IMG/VR virus record: IMGVR_UViG_3300025314_000091
Coordinates: 1-25,724 of that record
Strand: one strand, 5' to 3'
Source: a virus
DNA length: 25,724 nucleotides
Part shown: positions 8,459 through 16,352 of the stretch, one piece after another
How the letters are laid out: each line of letters begins with the position of its first letter
Numbering within the stretch: position 1 is the stretch's first letter
Notes under the pieces: generated by a model
The model's database searches: none
Seen by the model: only the letters and a program-made list of their open reading frames with translations
Told to the model about the DNA's origin: nothing
Position numbers and translations under genes: made by a program

Positions 8459-8870
8459 AGCCGTATTGCCCCGTTCCAAGATAAGTGCGATAGTCACCAG
8501 GGGGCGGTGGCGATGTGCCTGGGCTGCCGTTGTCATATAGATCGGAGTTGGCCGTGGCGATAAACGGAATCCTCGGCGATTCCACGCCATTCGCATTTAC
8601 GGCGCTGACGGCTCCAAAGCGGCTGGCCCCCGAGTTGATGGGGATTTCAGTTCGCAGTTCGCTGATATTGGGACGCGAAAAAGGCGTTGTCTCGCTATCT
8701 AAATAGACTATCCAGCCAGTGATCCCCCGCGAGTCTTCTGGAGGACCCCATGTCACGACGGCACCGAAAGAGCTAGGCTGGGCAACGATGTTGCGGGGGG
8801 GTTGTGGAGCGCGCCGGGAACCCAAGAGGCGCTGGTTGATGACATTGTAGGTATTGTATTGTCCGGCCAT
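8445..8870 (-). CDS. Fibronectin type III domain protein, tail-associated
   Basis: A 141-residue protein whose ATG (8870) overlaps the stop of the large tail gene as TGATG. After a 20-residue leader, PQPPRNIVAQPSSFGAVVTW starts a fibronectin-III domain with the expected Trp and Pro. It runs through GWIVYLDSETTPFS and FGAVSAVNANGVESP to about residue 110. The tail is Pro/Gly/Tyr-rich (SPPPPGDYRTYLGTG) and probably flexible. Such domains decorate phage tails and heads and give weak carbohydrate binding. The domain call is strong, its place in the particle inferred from neighbours. Confidence 0.75.
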   Translation of the reverse strand: MAGQYNTYNVINQRLLGSRRAPQPPRNIVAQPSSFGAVVTWGPPEDSRGITGWIVYLDSETTPFSRPNISELRTEIPINSGASRFGAVSAVNANGVESPRIPFIATANSDLYDNGSPGTSPPPPGDYRTYLGTGQYGYGYH

Positions 8871-10819
8871 CAATCTCTCCCCTCTGGTTGGGAAGCACCG
8901 ATCTTGAGCGTTGCGGAGTAGATGGTGCCGTACACAACCAGCGGAACATTGTAGGGCGCGCTGATTGCAAAATTCTCCGTTAAATTGGAGGTTAATTGAA
9001 AACGAACTTGCAGGTAACAGCCATTATCCGATATTTTGTAACCGAAGCGAGAATCACTTTCATCAATCGGTTCTCCTGAGACATCGATGAAGTCCGCCAG
9101 TTCGTCATCAGCGGAAAATGAATAAGAGACCGTTACGTCATCGTCGCCCAGCAGCTCCAATTCCGCAACCTGCGGCGCATCATCTCCCATTGCGGCGAAA
9201 CCAGAGATGAAGTCGGCGCTGTAGGTCGCTCCACCATCCGTGTAGCCATCATCTAATTGAGCGAAGAATCCCGCATTATCGCCAGTCCAATTTCTCAGTA
9301 CGCCATTGGCGTCACGAATGGGGGTCTGCGGCGAGTAGCCGGAGCCAACGAATGTTTTGGGCGTGAGCCCGGCGTAGACGTATTCATAGGCTTGCCCATA
9401 GGGAGACTTTTCATCCTTGAGCTTGAAGTCATGGATGATGATGAATGGTGTCCCGCTGCTATCCCAGCAAAGAACCTTTATGTGCTCAATTCCCTTGGCA
9501 GGATCGCAATGATACGTCATTTCAGTGCTGCCAAGATAAGCATTTCCAATGCGTGCAAGCAGCGTGCGGGTGTATTCGTTACCCATGTCGATAGGGCCGG
9601 ACGAAAACCCGTACAATTGCTTGTTGGCCGTTACCCAAAAGGGGCCATAGGGCGTTGAAACAAACGCTCGCTGCCCAGCGATTCCAACTTGCCATGGACC
9701 AACCCAAGGCAATGTGAGCTGCTGTTTCATGGACTCATCCCACAAAAGCAGCCAGTTGCGTGAAAAGAACCATCCCTTGTAGTCGTGGGCATGGATGCCG
9801 ATGGGGACCTCGTTTACGGGGAACGCTTCGGCATTGTTGGCGGGCCATGACTCCTCCGGGCGGCCAACGAAGAATCCATTGACAGCATCTTCCTCAGCTT
9901 CGCAATAATAGACGTAGGGATCGTTTGTTTTGATGCCGAAGATGCGGGTACCGACTTTAGCGAAAGCAGTGAACCCGGAACCGATAGCATTGCGGGTGGG
10001 AAGCTCCGCAGTGAAATCAAGGTTTGGCAGCGTGATGGTAGCCGTTGTTCCTGTGTTGCTGACGACAACGCGGCTGCCGGTAGAATTAAGCAGCCAATAA
10101 GGGACTTGGCCGCCCTCGGCGGTCATTCCAATTGCTTTAAGCCATTCTTGATCGGCCCCCAATGCTGTCAGATTTGGCAATCCTGTTAATACGGCGGATC
10201 GGCCCGAGCCCGGCACCGTAGTGCGAGCACCAATGGCGGCGCGATTACCTACATGACCAGTGGCGGGGTTATAGTAGGCCATATAAAATTGGAAGCCGAC
10301 AAGACTTGGGTTGGCGGTGCTGAAACTACCCGCTGTCGCTGTTGAAAAGCTGACGGCGGCTCCGCTGACCTGTGCTGCGGATGGTGCAGGGATTCCAAAC
10401 TCCCGCAACGTGGCGCCGTCATAGGACTTAACATATGTTCCATCGCCGATAAAAATACGGTTGTTGGCGCGGAAGTGCCCCCAGCGGTTGCCAGCAAACT
10501 CCCCGGCACCACCGACAGTTGTTACCGCCCCGCTGGCGATAGCCAAGCGTCTAAGCGTAAAACCAAACTCGCCCCCCGAATACAGCACATATTGAGTTCC
10601 ATTAAACTGTTCGTAATAAATGGCACTGTGAAGCTGCGAGAGGAACGTGTCCACGGTGCTCATTGCTGGCTTGGTATAACCAAAACGCAGCCGCAGAGAA
10701 CCGTTGCGCTGTGGAGTCCAGTTCTTGCAGCGAACGGAACGCCCGGCAGGATAATTGACGGGCGTGGATTGGTCGTCAACGCCGCCGAACGCGATTACAT
10801 GGACATTATCCGTTGGCAT
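8870..10819 (-). CDS. Large tail hub/nozzle-type structural protein
   Basis: A 649-residue protein, start 10819 coupled by TAATG to the preceding adaptor gene. Nearly all of it is beta-rich, with repeated blade-like units bearing Trp and Gly: FAGNRWGHFRANNRIFIGDG, YKGWFFSRNWLLLWDESMK, WVGPWQVGIAGQRAFVSTPY, QLYGFSSGPIDMGNEY. This looks like the beta-propeller-type large tail protein placed right after the adaptor in short-tailed phages (P22 gp10-like or T7 gp12-like nozzle role). The C-terminal 120 residues (ELELLGDDDVTVSYSFS onward) form a separate beta domain. No enzymatic motif is seen. The role is inferred from gene order, length and beta content. Confidence 0.65.
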   Translation of the reverse strand: MPTDNVHVIAFGGVDDQSTPVNYPAGRSVRCKNWTPQRNGSLRLRFGYTKPAMSTVDTFLSQLHSAIYYEQFNGTQYVLYSGGEFGFTLRRLAIASGAVTTVGGAGEFAGNRWGHFRANNRIFIGDGTYVKSYDGATLREFGIPAPSAAQVSGAAVSFSTATAGSFSTANPSLVGFQFYMAYYNPATGHVGNRAAIGARTTVPGSGRSAVLTGLPNLTALGADQEWLKAIGMTAEGGQVPYWLLNSTGSRVVVSNTGTTATITLPNLDFTAELPTRNAIGSGFTAFAKVGTRIFGIKTNDPYVYYCEAEEDAVNGFFVGRPEESWPANNAEAFPVNEVPIGIHAHDYKGWFFSRNWLLLWDESMKQQLTLPWVGPWQVGIAGQRAFVSTPYGPFWVTANKQLYGFSSGPIDMGNEYTRTLLARIGNAYLGSTEMTYHCDPAKGIEHIKVLCWDSSGTPFIIIHDFKLKDEKSPYGQAYEYVYAGLTPKTFVGSGYSPQTPIRDANGVLRNWTGDNAGFFAQLDDGYTDGGATYSADFISGFAAMGDDAPQVAELELLGDDDVTVSYSFSADDELADFIDVSGEPIDESDSRFGYKISDNGCYLQVRFQLTSNLTENFAISAPYNVPLVVYGTIYSATLKIGASQPEGRD

Positions 10820-11502
10820 TAGCCGTAAGCCTGAACCGCATCGCCGGATGAGAAGGTCCGCATGTGCTGAGCGGAAAAGGATGATTTGCGCGAGGCATTC
10901 TTGACAAATATATTGTATTGCATATTAGCTGTAAGATAACGCGGGTCTTTTTGACCGTAAAGGAAATCAAGGATGCGCCGCTTGAGAATGATGACCGCGC
11001 CATAGTGAAGCGGGGCAGGGATAAGCGGGATAGGCTCGGCTGGATCGCTACTGCCTGTATCGACCCCGGCGTGGTAGAGCAAACGAATGGGATACACGCC
11101 ATCAGCAGGAGCGCCAAGCCGCAGGGTGTTCCAAGTCCCAGGTTCCTTCATCCATGCCGAGGGTGGAGCAGCAACCATATTTTCAATGGCTATAATTTGA
11201 TCGGCATCCGCGAGAATGGGGGTCATCTCCGATGGGTTCGCCGAATTATCCACTCGATAGACGGCGATAACCTCCTCGACATCGGGCGCATTGGCGATTG
11301 CGTTCGAGGTGAGGTCGTAGGTAGCGACATTGGCTTCAGTCGTGAATCTAGCCGTCTTCCGCGCCCACCAGAAGCGATTCTCATGCAAGAATTCCTGAAT
11401 TCCAAGAATAAGCTCCAAACGCAGGTCGAACTTCTCTTGTTTGACTCTGTGTTCGGTGGCGTCGTGGGCTTGCTTGATAGTCTCGCTGATAGATAAAGGC
11501 AT
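10819..11502 (-). CDS. Head-tail adaptor (connector) protein
   Basis: A 227-residue protein, start 11502 overlapping the preceding stop as TAATG, and itself ending TAATG. The N-terminal half is helical (EHRVKQEKFDLRLELILGIQ) followed by FWWARKTARFTTEANVATYD. This helix-then-beta layout, with Trp-rich turn and a pairwise 'Tyr-Asp-Leu-Thr' entry, is typical of podoviral adaptor proteins placed between capsid and nozzle genes. The C-terminal half contains PIPLIPAPLHYGAVIILKRR and a helical end. It would form the ring under the portal to which the tail binds. No residue-level motif proves it. Confidence 0.6.
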   Translation of the reverse strand: MPLSISETIKQAHDATEHRVKQEKFDLRLELILGIQEFLHENRFWWARKTARFTTEANVATYDLTSNAIANAPDVEEVIAVYRVDNSANPSEMTPILADADQIIAIENMVAAPPSAWMKEPGTWNTLRLGAPADGVYPIRLLYHAGVDTGSSDPAEPIPLIPAPLHYGAVIILKRRILDFLYGQKDPRYLTANMQYNIFVKNASRKSSFSAQHMRTFSSGDAVQAYG

Positions 11503-12437
11503 TACGTCACCGCCGTTGTTTCTGGCTCTTCGACACTGATGTCGCGTTCCTGGACTTGGGCGGTGCGGCCCTCATTTTTACGCCGCTCGACCCATTCATG
11601 GTAATCAGTCACGCTATAGCCGTAAATCCCGATATGACCCGGCAATATCTGCGGGTCGGCCCAGATGCGATAGCCAAGCTGCTTAACTTTCCAACAGAAC
11701 GACAAATCCTCGCCTAGCTCGCCCCACTGCATAGGCACGACATTATCGAGAAACTCAAACCACCAGCAATCCTTCTGTTTCCATGCATCGCCGCCGGAAG
11801 CGCCGTCGAATCGTTTGCGGCGCAACGCCGACTTAGCGTTCCAGTAGATGTCAACCTTGTCTTTATCATACCCCTTGTGAACATCGGCTTCGCGCTCGAA
11901 CTTACACTCGAAATAAGCTTGCTTCATTGCTTCAAGCACCTTGCGCTTGACAAGCATGAAAGCCGCTCCGTTAGCGTCCACCTCCATGAGCTTCTGTGAG
12001 TGCCAATCCCACTCGAAGGGTTCGAGGTATTGCTGCTGCTCCTTGCTCCAGAAACGAATGGTCGGAACAGGGGGGTCTCGGCGGACGGTGCAGATACCCG
12101 ATACAATGTCCTTTTTGTGCTGCAACAGGCGAGTAAGATAGTGTTTCTCAACAAGCATGTCATCATCCATGAGCAGGAAGTATTCGCTGGGGGGACGGCC
12201 AGGACGGCCACCAGTAGGGCCGTGAAGCGCCAACGAAATCATTTGATTGCGCGCCCAGTGGATCACGCACGATCCAAGCTGCGGGAGCCATATAATGTCG
12301 TGCTTCCCGCGAGTACATAGCCACGGTTCATGGTCTCCGCAATAGCACTGTGTTGCGTGAACCATCATGGTCAGCGATGTTCGAGTTTGCTGGGCTAAAT
12401 CATGGTAACTTGGGATGATGATTGAGACAGCAGCCAT
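11502..12437 (-). CDS. GT2-like (GT-A fold) glycosyltransferase
   Basis: A 311-residue protein that starts one base after the previous stop (TAGATG) with a GGAGGATAG Shine-Dalgarno. SIIIPSYHDLAQQTR at the N-terminus is the usual first strand and nucleotide-binding loop of family-2 enzymes. EYFLLMDDDM (residues about 85-94) carries the DxD-type metal and sugar-nucleotide motif. NGAAFMLVKRKVLEAM follows, then WGELGEDLSFCWKVKQLGYR with the acidic GED (about 242-244) typical of the acceptor/catalytic site, and DPQILPGHIG with a late His. It should transfer a sugar from a nucleotide-sugar donor. The target is unknown: virion protein, host glycan or DNA. Its location inside the head-tail genes, with a sugar module 3 kb upstream, suggests particle glycosylation. 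Confidence 0.75.
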   Translation of the reverse strand: MAAVSIIIPSYHDLAQQTRTSLTMMVHATQCYCGDHEPWLCTRGKHDIIWLPQLGSCVIHWARNQMISLALHGPTGGRPGRPPSEYFLLMDDDMLVEKHYLTRLLQHKKDIVSGICTVRRDPPVPTIRFWSKEQQQYLEPFEWDWHSQKLMEVDANGAAFMLVKRKVLEAMKQAYFECKFEREADVHKGYDKDKVDIYWNAKSALRRKRFDGASGGDAWKQKDCWWFEFLDNVVPMQWGELGEDLSFCWKVKQLGYRIWADPQILPGHIGIYGYSVTDYHEWVERRKNEGRTAQVQERDISVEEPETTAVT

Positions 12438-12710
12438 CTATCCTCCATAGAGCGCCTTGCGCGTGGACTTCCGCATGGTGCGGAAATTCTCAGCGACCTG
12501 TGCCTTCACCCGCTGCTCGAAGTTGTAATTCGCTTCTTTGATCTGCTCTCTAGTGGCATACTGGTCTTCGCGCCAAATTTTTCTTCCCGTGTAGAGCTTC
12601 TTGTCTTGTGGAACCTTGGGGTTGCTGTAGCATTGCGAGCAACCCCACACGATGCGGTTCTGGAGATGGCTCCACCAAGCAAGCGTCTTGGGACAACGAT
12701 GGCCAACCAC
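12438..12710 (-). CDS. Small Cys-containing basic protein, unknown
   Basis: A 90-residue protein. It probably starts at GTG 12710, two bases after the upstream stop, and ends directly against the glycosyltransferase ATG. The N-terminal part has HRCPKTLAWWSHLQNR and WGCSQCYSNPK: one Cys, then a CxxC, plus two His, so a small metal site is possible but a fourth ligand is unclear. The rest is a charged helix (REQIKEANYNFEQRVKAQVA) ending in a basic tail. It sits between a post-capsid gene and the glycosyltransferase. No known family recognised. Confidence 0.6.
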   Translation of the reverse strand: MVGHRCPKTLAWWSHLQNRIVWGCSQCYSNPKVPQDKKLYTGRKIWREDQYATREQIKEANYNFEQRVKAQVAENFRTMRKSTRKALYGG

Positions 12711-12712
12711 GG

Positions 12713-13126
12713 CTATCTTGCCTTGGCAGCGTCCGACTGTTTGGTTAGTTGCTCCATCAAGCGATTCTTTTCGGCAAGCGCGGCCTCATATTGAACTTTG
12801 AGACGTTCGGCTTGACGAACCGCCGGGAGCGTGCGAGCATAAAAAACTTCCTTGTCCTCGGTGATGCCGGACGAGGGATTCTTGGCGCAAGCGCGGATAT
12901 GAGCGATAACCCCCGGGTCCGCTGTGCGATAGACACCAAGCCGACTGAATCGCACCTCGTTGCCCGCCCGTTGATAGATGTTTCCATGACCATCCTTATC
13001 GCGTCCTCCACCCCACACAATTGTTTGTGCGCAAGGGACAAAAGGATGGTCAGCATCCGAGCCAGGCATGCTACAAAAGAAGGTAACTTCCTCTTGTTGA
13101 ACCGGTGCTTCCACGACTGCTGACAT
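12713..13126 (-). CDS. Unknown 137-residue protein downstream of the capsid gene
   Basis: Starts at ATG 13126 behind an excellent AGGAGG at proper spacing. The first 95 residues look globular, with VTFFCSMPGSDADHPFVPCA, WGGGRDKDGHGNIY, VRFSRLGVYRTADPGVIAHI and a last Cys. FxxAGNEVRFxxxGVYxTxDPxxxxxI resembles small phage head-associated proteins in which a beta domain ends in a short helix. The final 40 residues form a coiled coil (RQAERLKVQYEAALAEKNR). As the first gene after the major capsid protein it may be a decoration, head-fibre or completion protein. That is inference from position only. Confidence 0.6.
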   Translation of the reverse strand: MSAVVEAPVQQEEVTFFCSMPGSDADHPFVPCAQTIVWGGGRDKDGHGNIYQRAGNEVRFSRLGVYRTADPGVIAHIRACAKNPSSGITEDKEVFYARTLPAVRQAERLKVQYEAALAEKNRLMEQLTKQSDAAKAR

Positions 13127-13149
13127 TGATTGCCTCCTAGTTTTATGTT

Positions 13150-13180
13150 GCGGGGAGGAGAGTTACATCTCCTCCCTCGC
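13150..13180. other. Strong hairpin between capsid gene and downstream gene
   Basis: An 8-bp perfect stem (GGGAGGAG with CTCCTCCC) around an 8-base loop, extended by three more pairs (GCG with CGC) past a one-base bulge. No run of T follows on either strand, so it is not a standard intrinsic terminator. It lies in the 71 bases between the capsid stop and the next start, so it may protect the 3' end of capsid mRNA or damp expression downstream. In the leftward transcript its CTCCTCCC arm is complementary to the AGGAGG of the next gene, allowing an alternative pairing. Confidence 0.6.
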
Positions 13181-13197
13181 GGTTAGTACGCCATTGC

Positions 13198-14415
13198 TTA
13201 AGCGTATCCCTGGACGTTGTAGAGTCGGCCATGCCGTGCTTCATGGCGGATGGACCATCCGCCTTCGCACAGCCACTCATCGGCGTAAACGTCATCGCCA
13301 TTCTTGGCCACATCCTGCAAAAGGTGAGTATCGCGGTTCTCACCATGGCCTGACAATGGGTGGAACTCGATGGACGGTATGTCGATAGCAAAGGCTTCGT
13401 CACCCCAACCAATGTTTCCAAGGGGTCCATCTTGAATCAGCAAATCACGGGTGACGAGCAGTTGCCCGTGTGTTGACTGATAACGCTGGACTTTGACACC
13501 CAGCGTCGTCTCGGAAGGACCATAGAGCAGATTGCCATTGGAAAAGAAATCAAGGGCGGAGATGACTTTGGGGGACGAAAGAAACAACTTCTCCCGCCCG
13601 CTGTAGTAATCATCGAAGACGCCCTCAACAAAGCTTAGGAGCCCTGTTTCGGTAAGAGTTGTCGAGCCATTGACGATGTTGGTCGTGATGCGGGATTTGA
13701 GGCCCATCGTAGTACGAATGGTTCCAGGAGATGCAAGCGTTTCAGATGCGCGGCCAAACAAACCCATGCTCTCAATTTCTCGCTTGAGTTCCTGAAGCGC
13801 CTTCTCTTGTTGGTATTTGCGCTCGTTCTCGACGCCGTACTGTGATTGCGCAACCATTGTCTTGGTGACTCTGGCTGGACGCCGGAAGATTTCTGTGAAG
13901 GAAACCTTCACGACCTTGCTCGTTGAACGGACGGTGCCAATTGAAGCGCCTTCCGCGAACGCCGAGCCGAGGATGCGAAGGTCCTGAGTGGCCCCAATGG
14001 TATCTGCACCAGACCCGCCAACTCCACGGGAAACAGTAATGGTGCCGGTTGTGGTACCCGCAACAGCCGTGACGCGAAGAATCTCCTCCGCCGCGCTAGA
14101 TGTGTCCGCCTTTGGAACAGCGATAAGATCGCTGACCGCGAAGAGAGTGATGTCTACAACAGGAACGCCGGTTGTAACCGAGTCGATGTTGGTGCTGCCA
14201 GCCGATACCTGGCCCCAATATCCAACGAAGTCGTCTTCAACCCATTCGATACGAGTCGAGTTGACTGGTTTGCGATTCCCGGCCTTGGTGGTCATGGTCA
14301 GCAGCGGAGTTACATCGGGGTTGAGCTTAATGTCACGCTCCCCAACGAATACCCGCCGCTGAACATTCTCATTAACTGCTTGATTGAATGAACGCGAGAC
14401 TACATTTACGGCCAT
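13198..14415 (-). CDS. Major capsid protein, SU10-like (DUF5309-type)
   Basis: A 405-residue protein with start 14415 behind AGGAGCCACAA. It begins MAVNVVSRSFNQAVNENVQ, and LNPDVTPLLTMTTKAGNRKP near residues 31-50 is the typical entry of the SU10-type capsid family. It continues with a VEDDFVGYWGQVSAGS stretch, FTEIFRRPARVTKTMVAQSQ, a long charged helix (ENERKYQQEKALQELKREIE) and a C-terminal beta part ending in EGGWSIRHEARHGRLYNVQG. Length, fold elements and position just after a scaffold-type gene fit an HK97-fold shell protein. It assembles the icosahedral head with portal and scaffold. This is the anchor of the virion module, and I am confident in the call. Confidence 0.85.
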   Translation of the reverse strand: MAVNVVSRSFNQAVNENVQRRVFVGERDIKLNPDVTPLLTMTTKAGNRKPVNSTRIEWVEDDFVGYWGQVSAGSTNIDSVTTGVPVVDITLFAVSDLIAVPKADTSSAAEEILRVTAVAGTTTGTITVSRGVGGSGADTIGATQDLRILGSAFAEGASIGTVRSTSKVVKVSFTEIFRRPARVTKTMVAQSQYGVENERKYQQEKALQELKREIESMGLFGRASETLASPGTIRTTMGLKSRITTNIVNGSTTLTETGLLSFVEGVFDDYYSGREKLFLSSPKVISALDFFSNGNLLYGPSETTLGVKVQRYQSTHGQLLVTRDLLIQDGPLGNIGWGDEAFAIDIPSIEFHPLSGHGENRDTHLLQDVAKNGDDVYADEWLCEGGWSIRHEARHGRLYNVQGYA

Positions 14416-14431
14416 TTGTGGCTCCTAGAGT

Positions 14432-15640
14432 TTAGGCCCGTCCCGCACGCCGCTGCTGAGCAAGATTGAATGCCTCGCTTGGTTTGACTGCCGCAGCCCA
14501 CCTATTTCGTGGACTGTTTGAATCATGGGCGAGGAGTTCATCGAAGTAATCACCACCGGCGGGGAAAGCGCCTTTCGATTCTCCGGCTGCCAGATTACCG
14601 GCGCGAGCGTTTCGCTGCGCCTCTTGTGCTCTCTGCTTGCCTTTCTCCGCGACCTGCTGCAAAAGAGCTGGATTCACCTGCTGCCCCCGGGCCATCATGT
14701 AGACAACGTGAAGTTCGCGCTTGCGGTTGTCCAACGCGGATAGGGGTTTTCCAGTCTTGGGGTCGTAGAACTGACCACCCCGCAGTTCGGGATTCTCGGC
14801 ATAGACGGACTCAATGGCCCCCGACTCAAGCATCTTGTTGAGCCCGGGGTATCGAAGCTGACCAGTCGATTTATCCTTGGTGGCTGACAAGTCCTTGATG
14901 GCTCTCTGTTGAATGGTGTCGGAATGCATGTCGGCCAGCATTGGAAAGTTATCACCGACATATCCCTTGATGAGATTGGGAATGAGCTGTGGAAGCATGT
15001 CATTCGCCATTAGCATCCAGCCATGAGTGAGGGCCTGCGTGAATCTTACAGCGCCTTCTGGTTTCATGTCTTTCGCGGCATCCGAACCAAATAGAGCAGT
15101 GAGAACGTTCTTGGCAAATACATTTGCTACCGCCGGGCGAATCATCTTCCCAGCGTATTCGTAGGTGCGATCCAAGAACTTCTGTTCATCTTCGGGTGTG
15201 TCAACTGCAGGTGGTTGTTCCACGGCATCGCTTTCGCCGGGCTCGTCAACAACCTCGTCGGTTGTGGCTTGGCTAGAAGCGATTTTTTGCCCTCGTTCAA
15301 TGATTTCCTTTAACAGGGCACGATGGGTCGGGTCGGTTGGGGAGAGAGTCACATTGAATTGCTTGGAATAGTGTTCGGCGGCTCGTTGATATACGGAATC
15401 CGCGAAGTCGGTCTCCCCGTCTTGCGGGAAGATGGAGCTTTCGTCGAGGGGGTCCGGGGTATCATGGAGCGGCTCTGGTGAGGCAACATCAGTTGCTGGC
15501 GCTTCAGTATCCGCTGCTGGCGTCCCAGAGTCGGAGGAGTCAGCGGGAGCTTCGGGCGTCTGCTGCGAGATGAGGTCACTCAGTCCTGTCACGGGGGCTT
15601 CGTCAACCACCGTTACTGCGCTCGTCGCGGCTGTGGACAT
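14432..15640 (-). CDS. Capsid scaffolding protein
   Basis: A 402-residue protein, start 15640 behind AAGGA, ending 16 bases before the capsid ATG. The first 100 residues are acidic, Pro/Ala/Thr/Asp-rich and disordered (QQTPEAPADSSDSGTPAADT). Helical, charged segments follow, with KEIIERGQKIASSQATTDEV, AGKMIRPAVANVFAKNVLTA and QQVAEKGKQRAQEAQRNARA. The C-terminus is basic (QQRRAGRA), as scaffolds need for binding the coat protein. No protease motif is evident. The arrangement portal, (cargo), scaffold, capsid supports the call. It would guide assembly of the procapsid and then leave. Confidence 0.7.
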   Translation of the reverse strand: MSTAATSAVTVVDEAPVTGLSDLISQQTPEAPADSSDSGTPAADTEAPATDVASPEPLHDTPDPLDESSIFPQDGETDFADSVYQRAAEHYSKQFNVTLSPTDPTHRALLKEIIERGQKIASSQATTDEVVDEPGESDAVEQPPAVDTPEDEQKFLDRTYEYAGKMIRPAVANVFAKNVLTALFGSDAAKDMKPEGAVRFTQALTHGWMLMANDMLPQLIPNLIKGYVGDNFPMLADMHSDTIQQRAIKDLSATKDKSTGQLRYPGLNKMLESGAIESVYAENPELRGGQFYDPKTGKPLSALDNRKRELHVVYMMARGQQVNPALLQQVAEKGKQRAQEAQRNARAGNLAAGESKGAFPAGGDYFDELLAHDSNSPRNRWAAAVKPSEAFNLAQQRRAGRA

Positions 15641-15712
15641 AGTATTCCTTGGTTGCTGAACGATGGGCTAGTCACGCTCGTCGCGGATTACCCAAAGCAC
15701 TTTACGGTGTAG

Positions 15713-15741
15713 AGTGTACAGGCAAACAAAGGGGAGCGCAA
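15713..15741 (-). promoter_or_regulatory. Candidate leftward promoter for scaffold and capsid genes
   Basis: On the minus strand TTGCGC (15736-15741) and TACACT (15713-15718) are separated by exactly 17 bases, a sigma-70-like layout. They lie in the only sizeable gap of the module, about 70 bases before the scaffold start. An internal promoter would let the abundant scaffold and capsid proteins be made independently of the upstream sugar module. The match is partial and untested. Confidence 0.35.
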
Positions 15742-15746
15742 GCGTC

Positions 15747-16352
15747 CTAGCTCAACAAGGAATAGACGATGCCAATGCGGTAGCCACCTAAAGGGAATAT
15801 CTCATGGGAGACCAACTTGTGACCGCCAAGGGACGGCCAATGCTTGAGGTCATCCTCGGAGAAGGACCATTGGTGATCGCCGCCCGATAAATCGCCGCCG
15901 ACATCGCCATCAATGGGATGAGAGATAATCGCAGCAAAGGAACGGGAGAGCCACTTCCTCGCAAGCGTTTCGGGGTCGCTTATGTGTTCAAGGGCCTCGC
16001 AGAGAACGAGGATGCTGGAACTGTGGGGCTCGACTTCCTCAACGTTGGCGTGCTGAAAGAGACCATTGGGAAAGCGTTCTAGCGCCTTCTTGAGTGATTC
16101 GCGGTTGCAGTCATAACCCATGATATTGTGCGTGGTTGCCTCGTGGCCGCTAATGTCAGCAGTTCCACAGCACAACTCGGTTATCAGGAGCGGCCATCTG
16201 GTCATCGGGAACGTGGAGATGGCGCGATGAAGATATTCACGGGACCTAGCAATGCGCTCCTTGTGAACATCGTCCCACTCGTAAACACGAATGGGAAGAG
16301 AAGCATGATGCGCCGTTCCTTCGATGCTAGTGCGAGGTTTTAAGGATTTCAT
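15747..16352 (-). CDS. Class I SAM-dependent methyltransferase (second of the cargo module)
   Basis: A 201-residue protein from MKSLKPRTSIEG; its ATG overlaps the epimerase stop as ATGA. LLITELCCGTADIS (about residues 55-68) is the glycine-containing SAM-binding motif I. IMGYDCNRESLKKALERF follows with the acidic residue expected at the end of strand 2. ILVLCEALEHISDPETLARK (about 114-133) is the E-x-x-E-H motif of the methyltransferase 11/12/23 group. HPIDGDVGGD and a final GGYRIGIVYSLLS give the late strands. The substrate is unknown; next to an epimerase and a glycosyltransferase, a sugar or sugar-linked acceptor is likely. It is the last gene of the module. Confidence 0.75.
   Translation of the reverse strand: MKSLKPRTSIEGTAHHASLPIRVYEWDDVHKERIARSREYLHRAISTFPMTRWPLLITELCCGTADISGHEATTHNIMGYDCNRESLKKALERFPNGLFQHANVEEVEPHSSSILVLCEALEHISDPETLARKWLSRSFAAIISHPIDGDVGGDLSGGDHQWSFSEDDLKHWPSLGGHKLVSHEIFPLGGYRIGIVYSLLS

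Noticed and set aside
13150-13180. Intrinsic terminator after the capsid gene
   Set aside because: No T-run after the stem in either direction.
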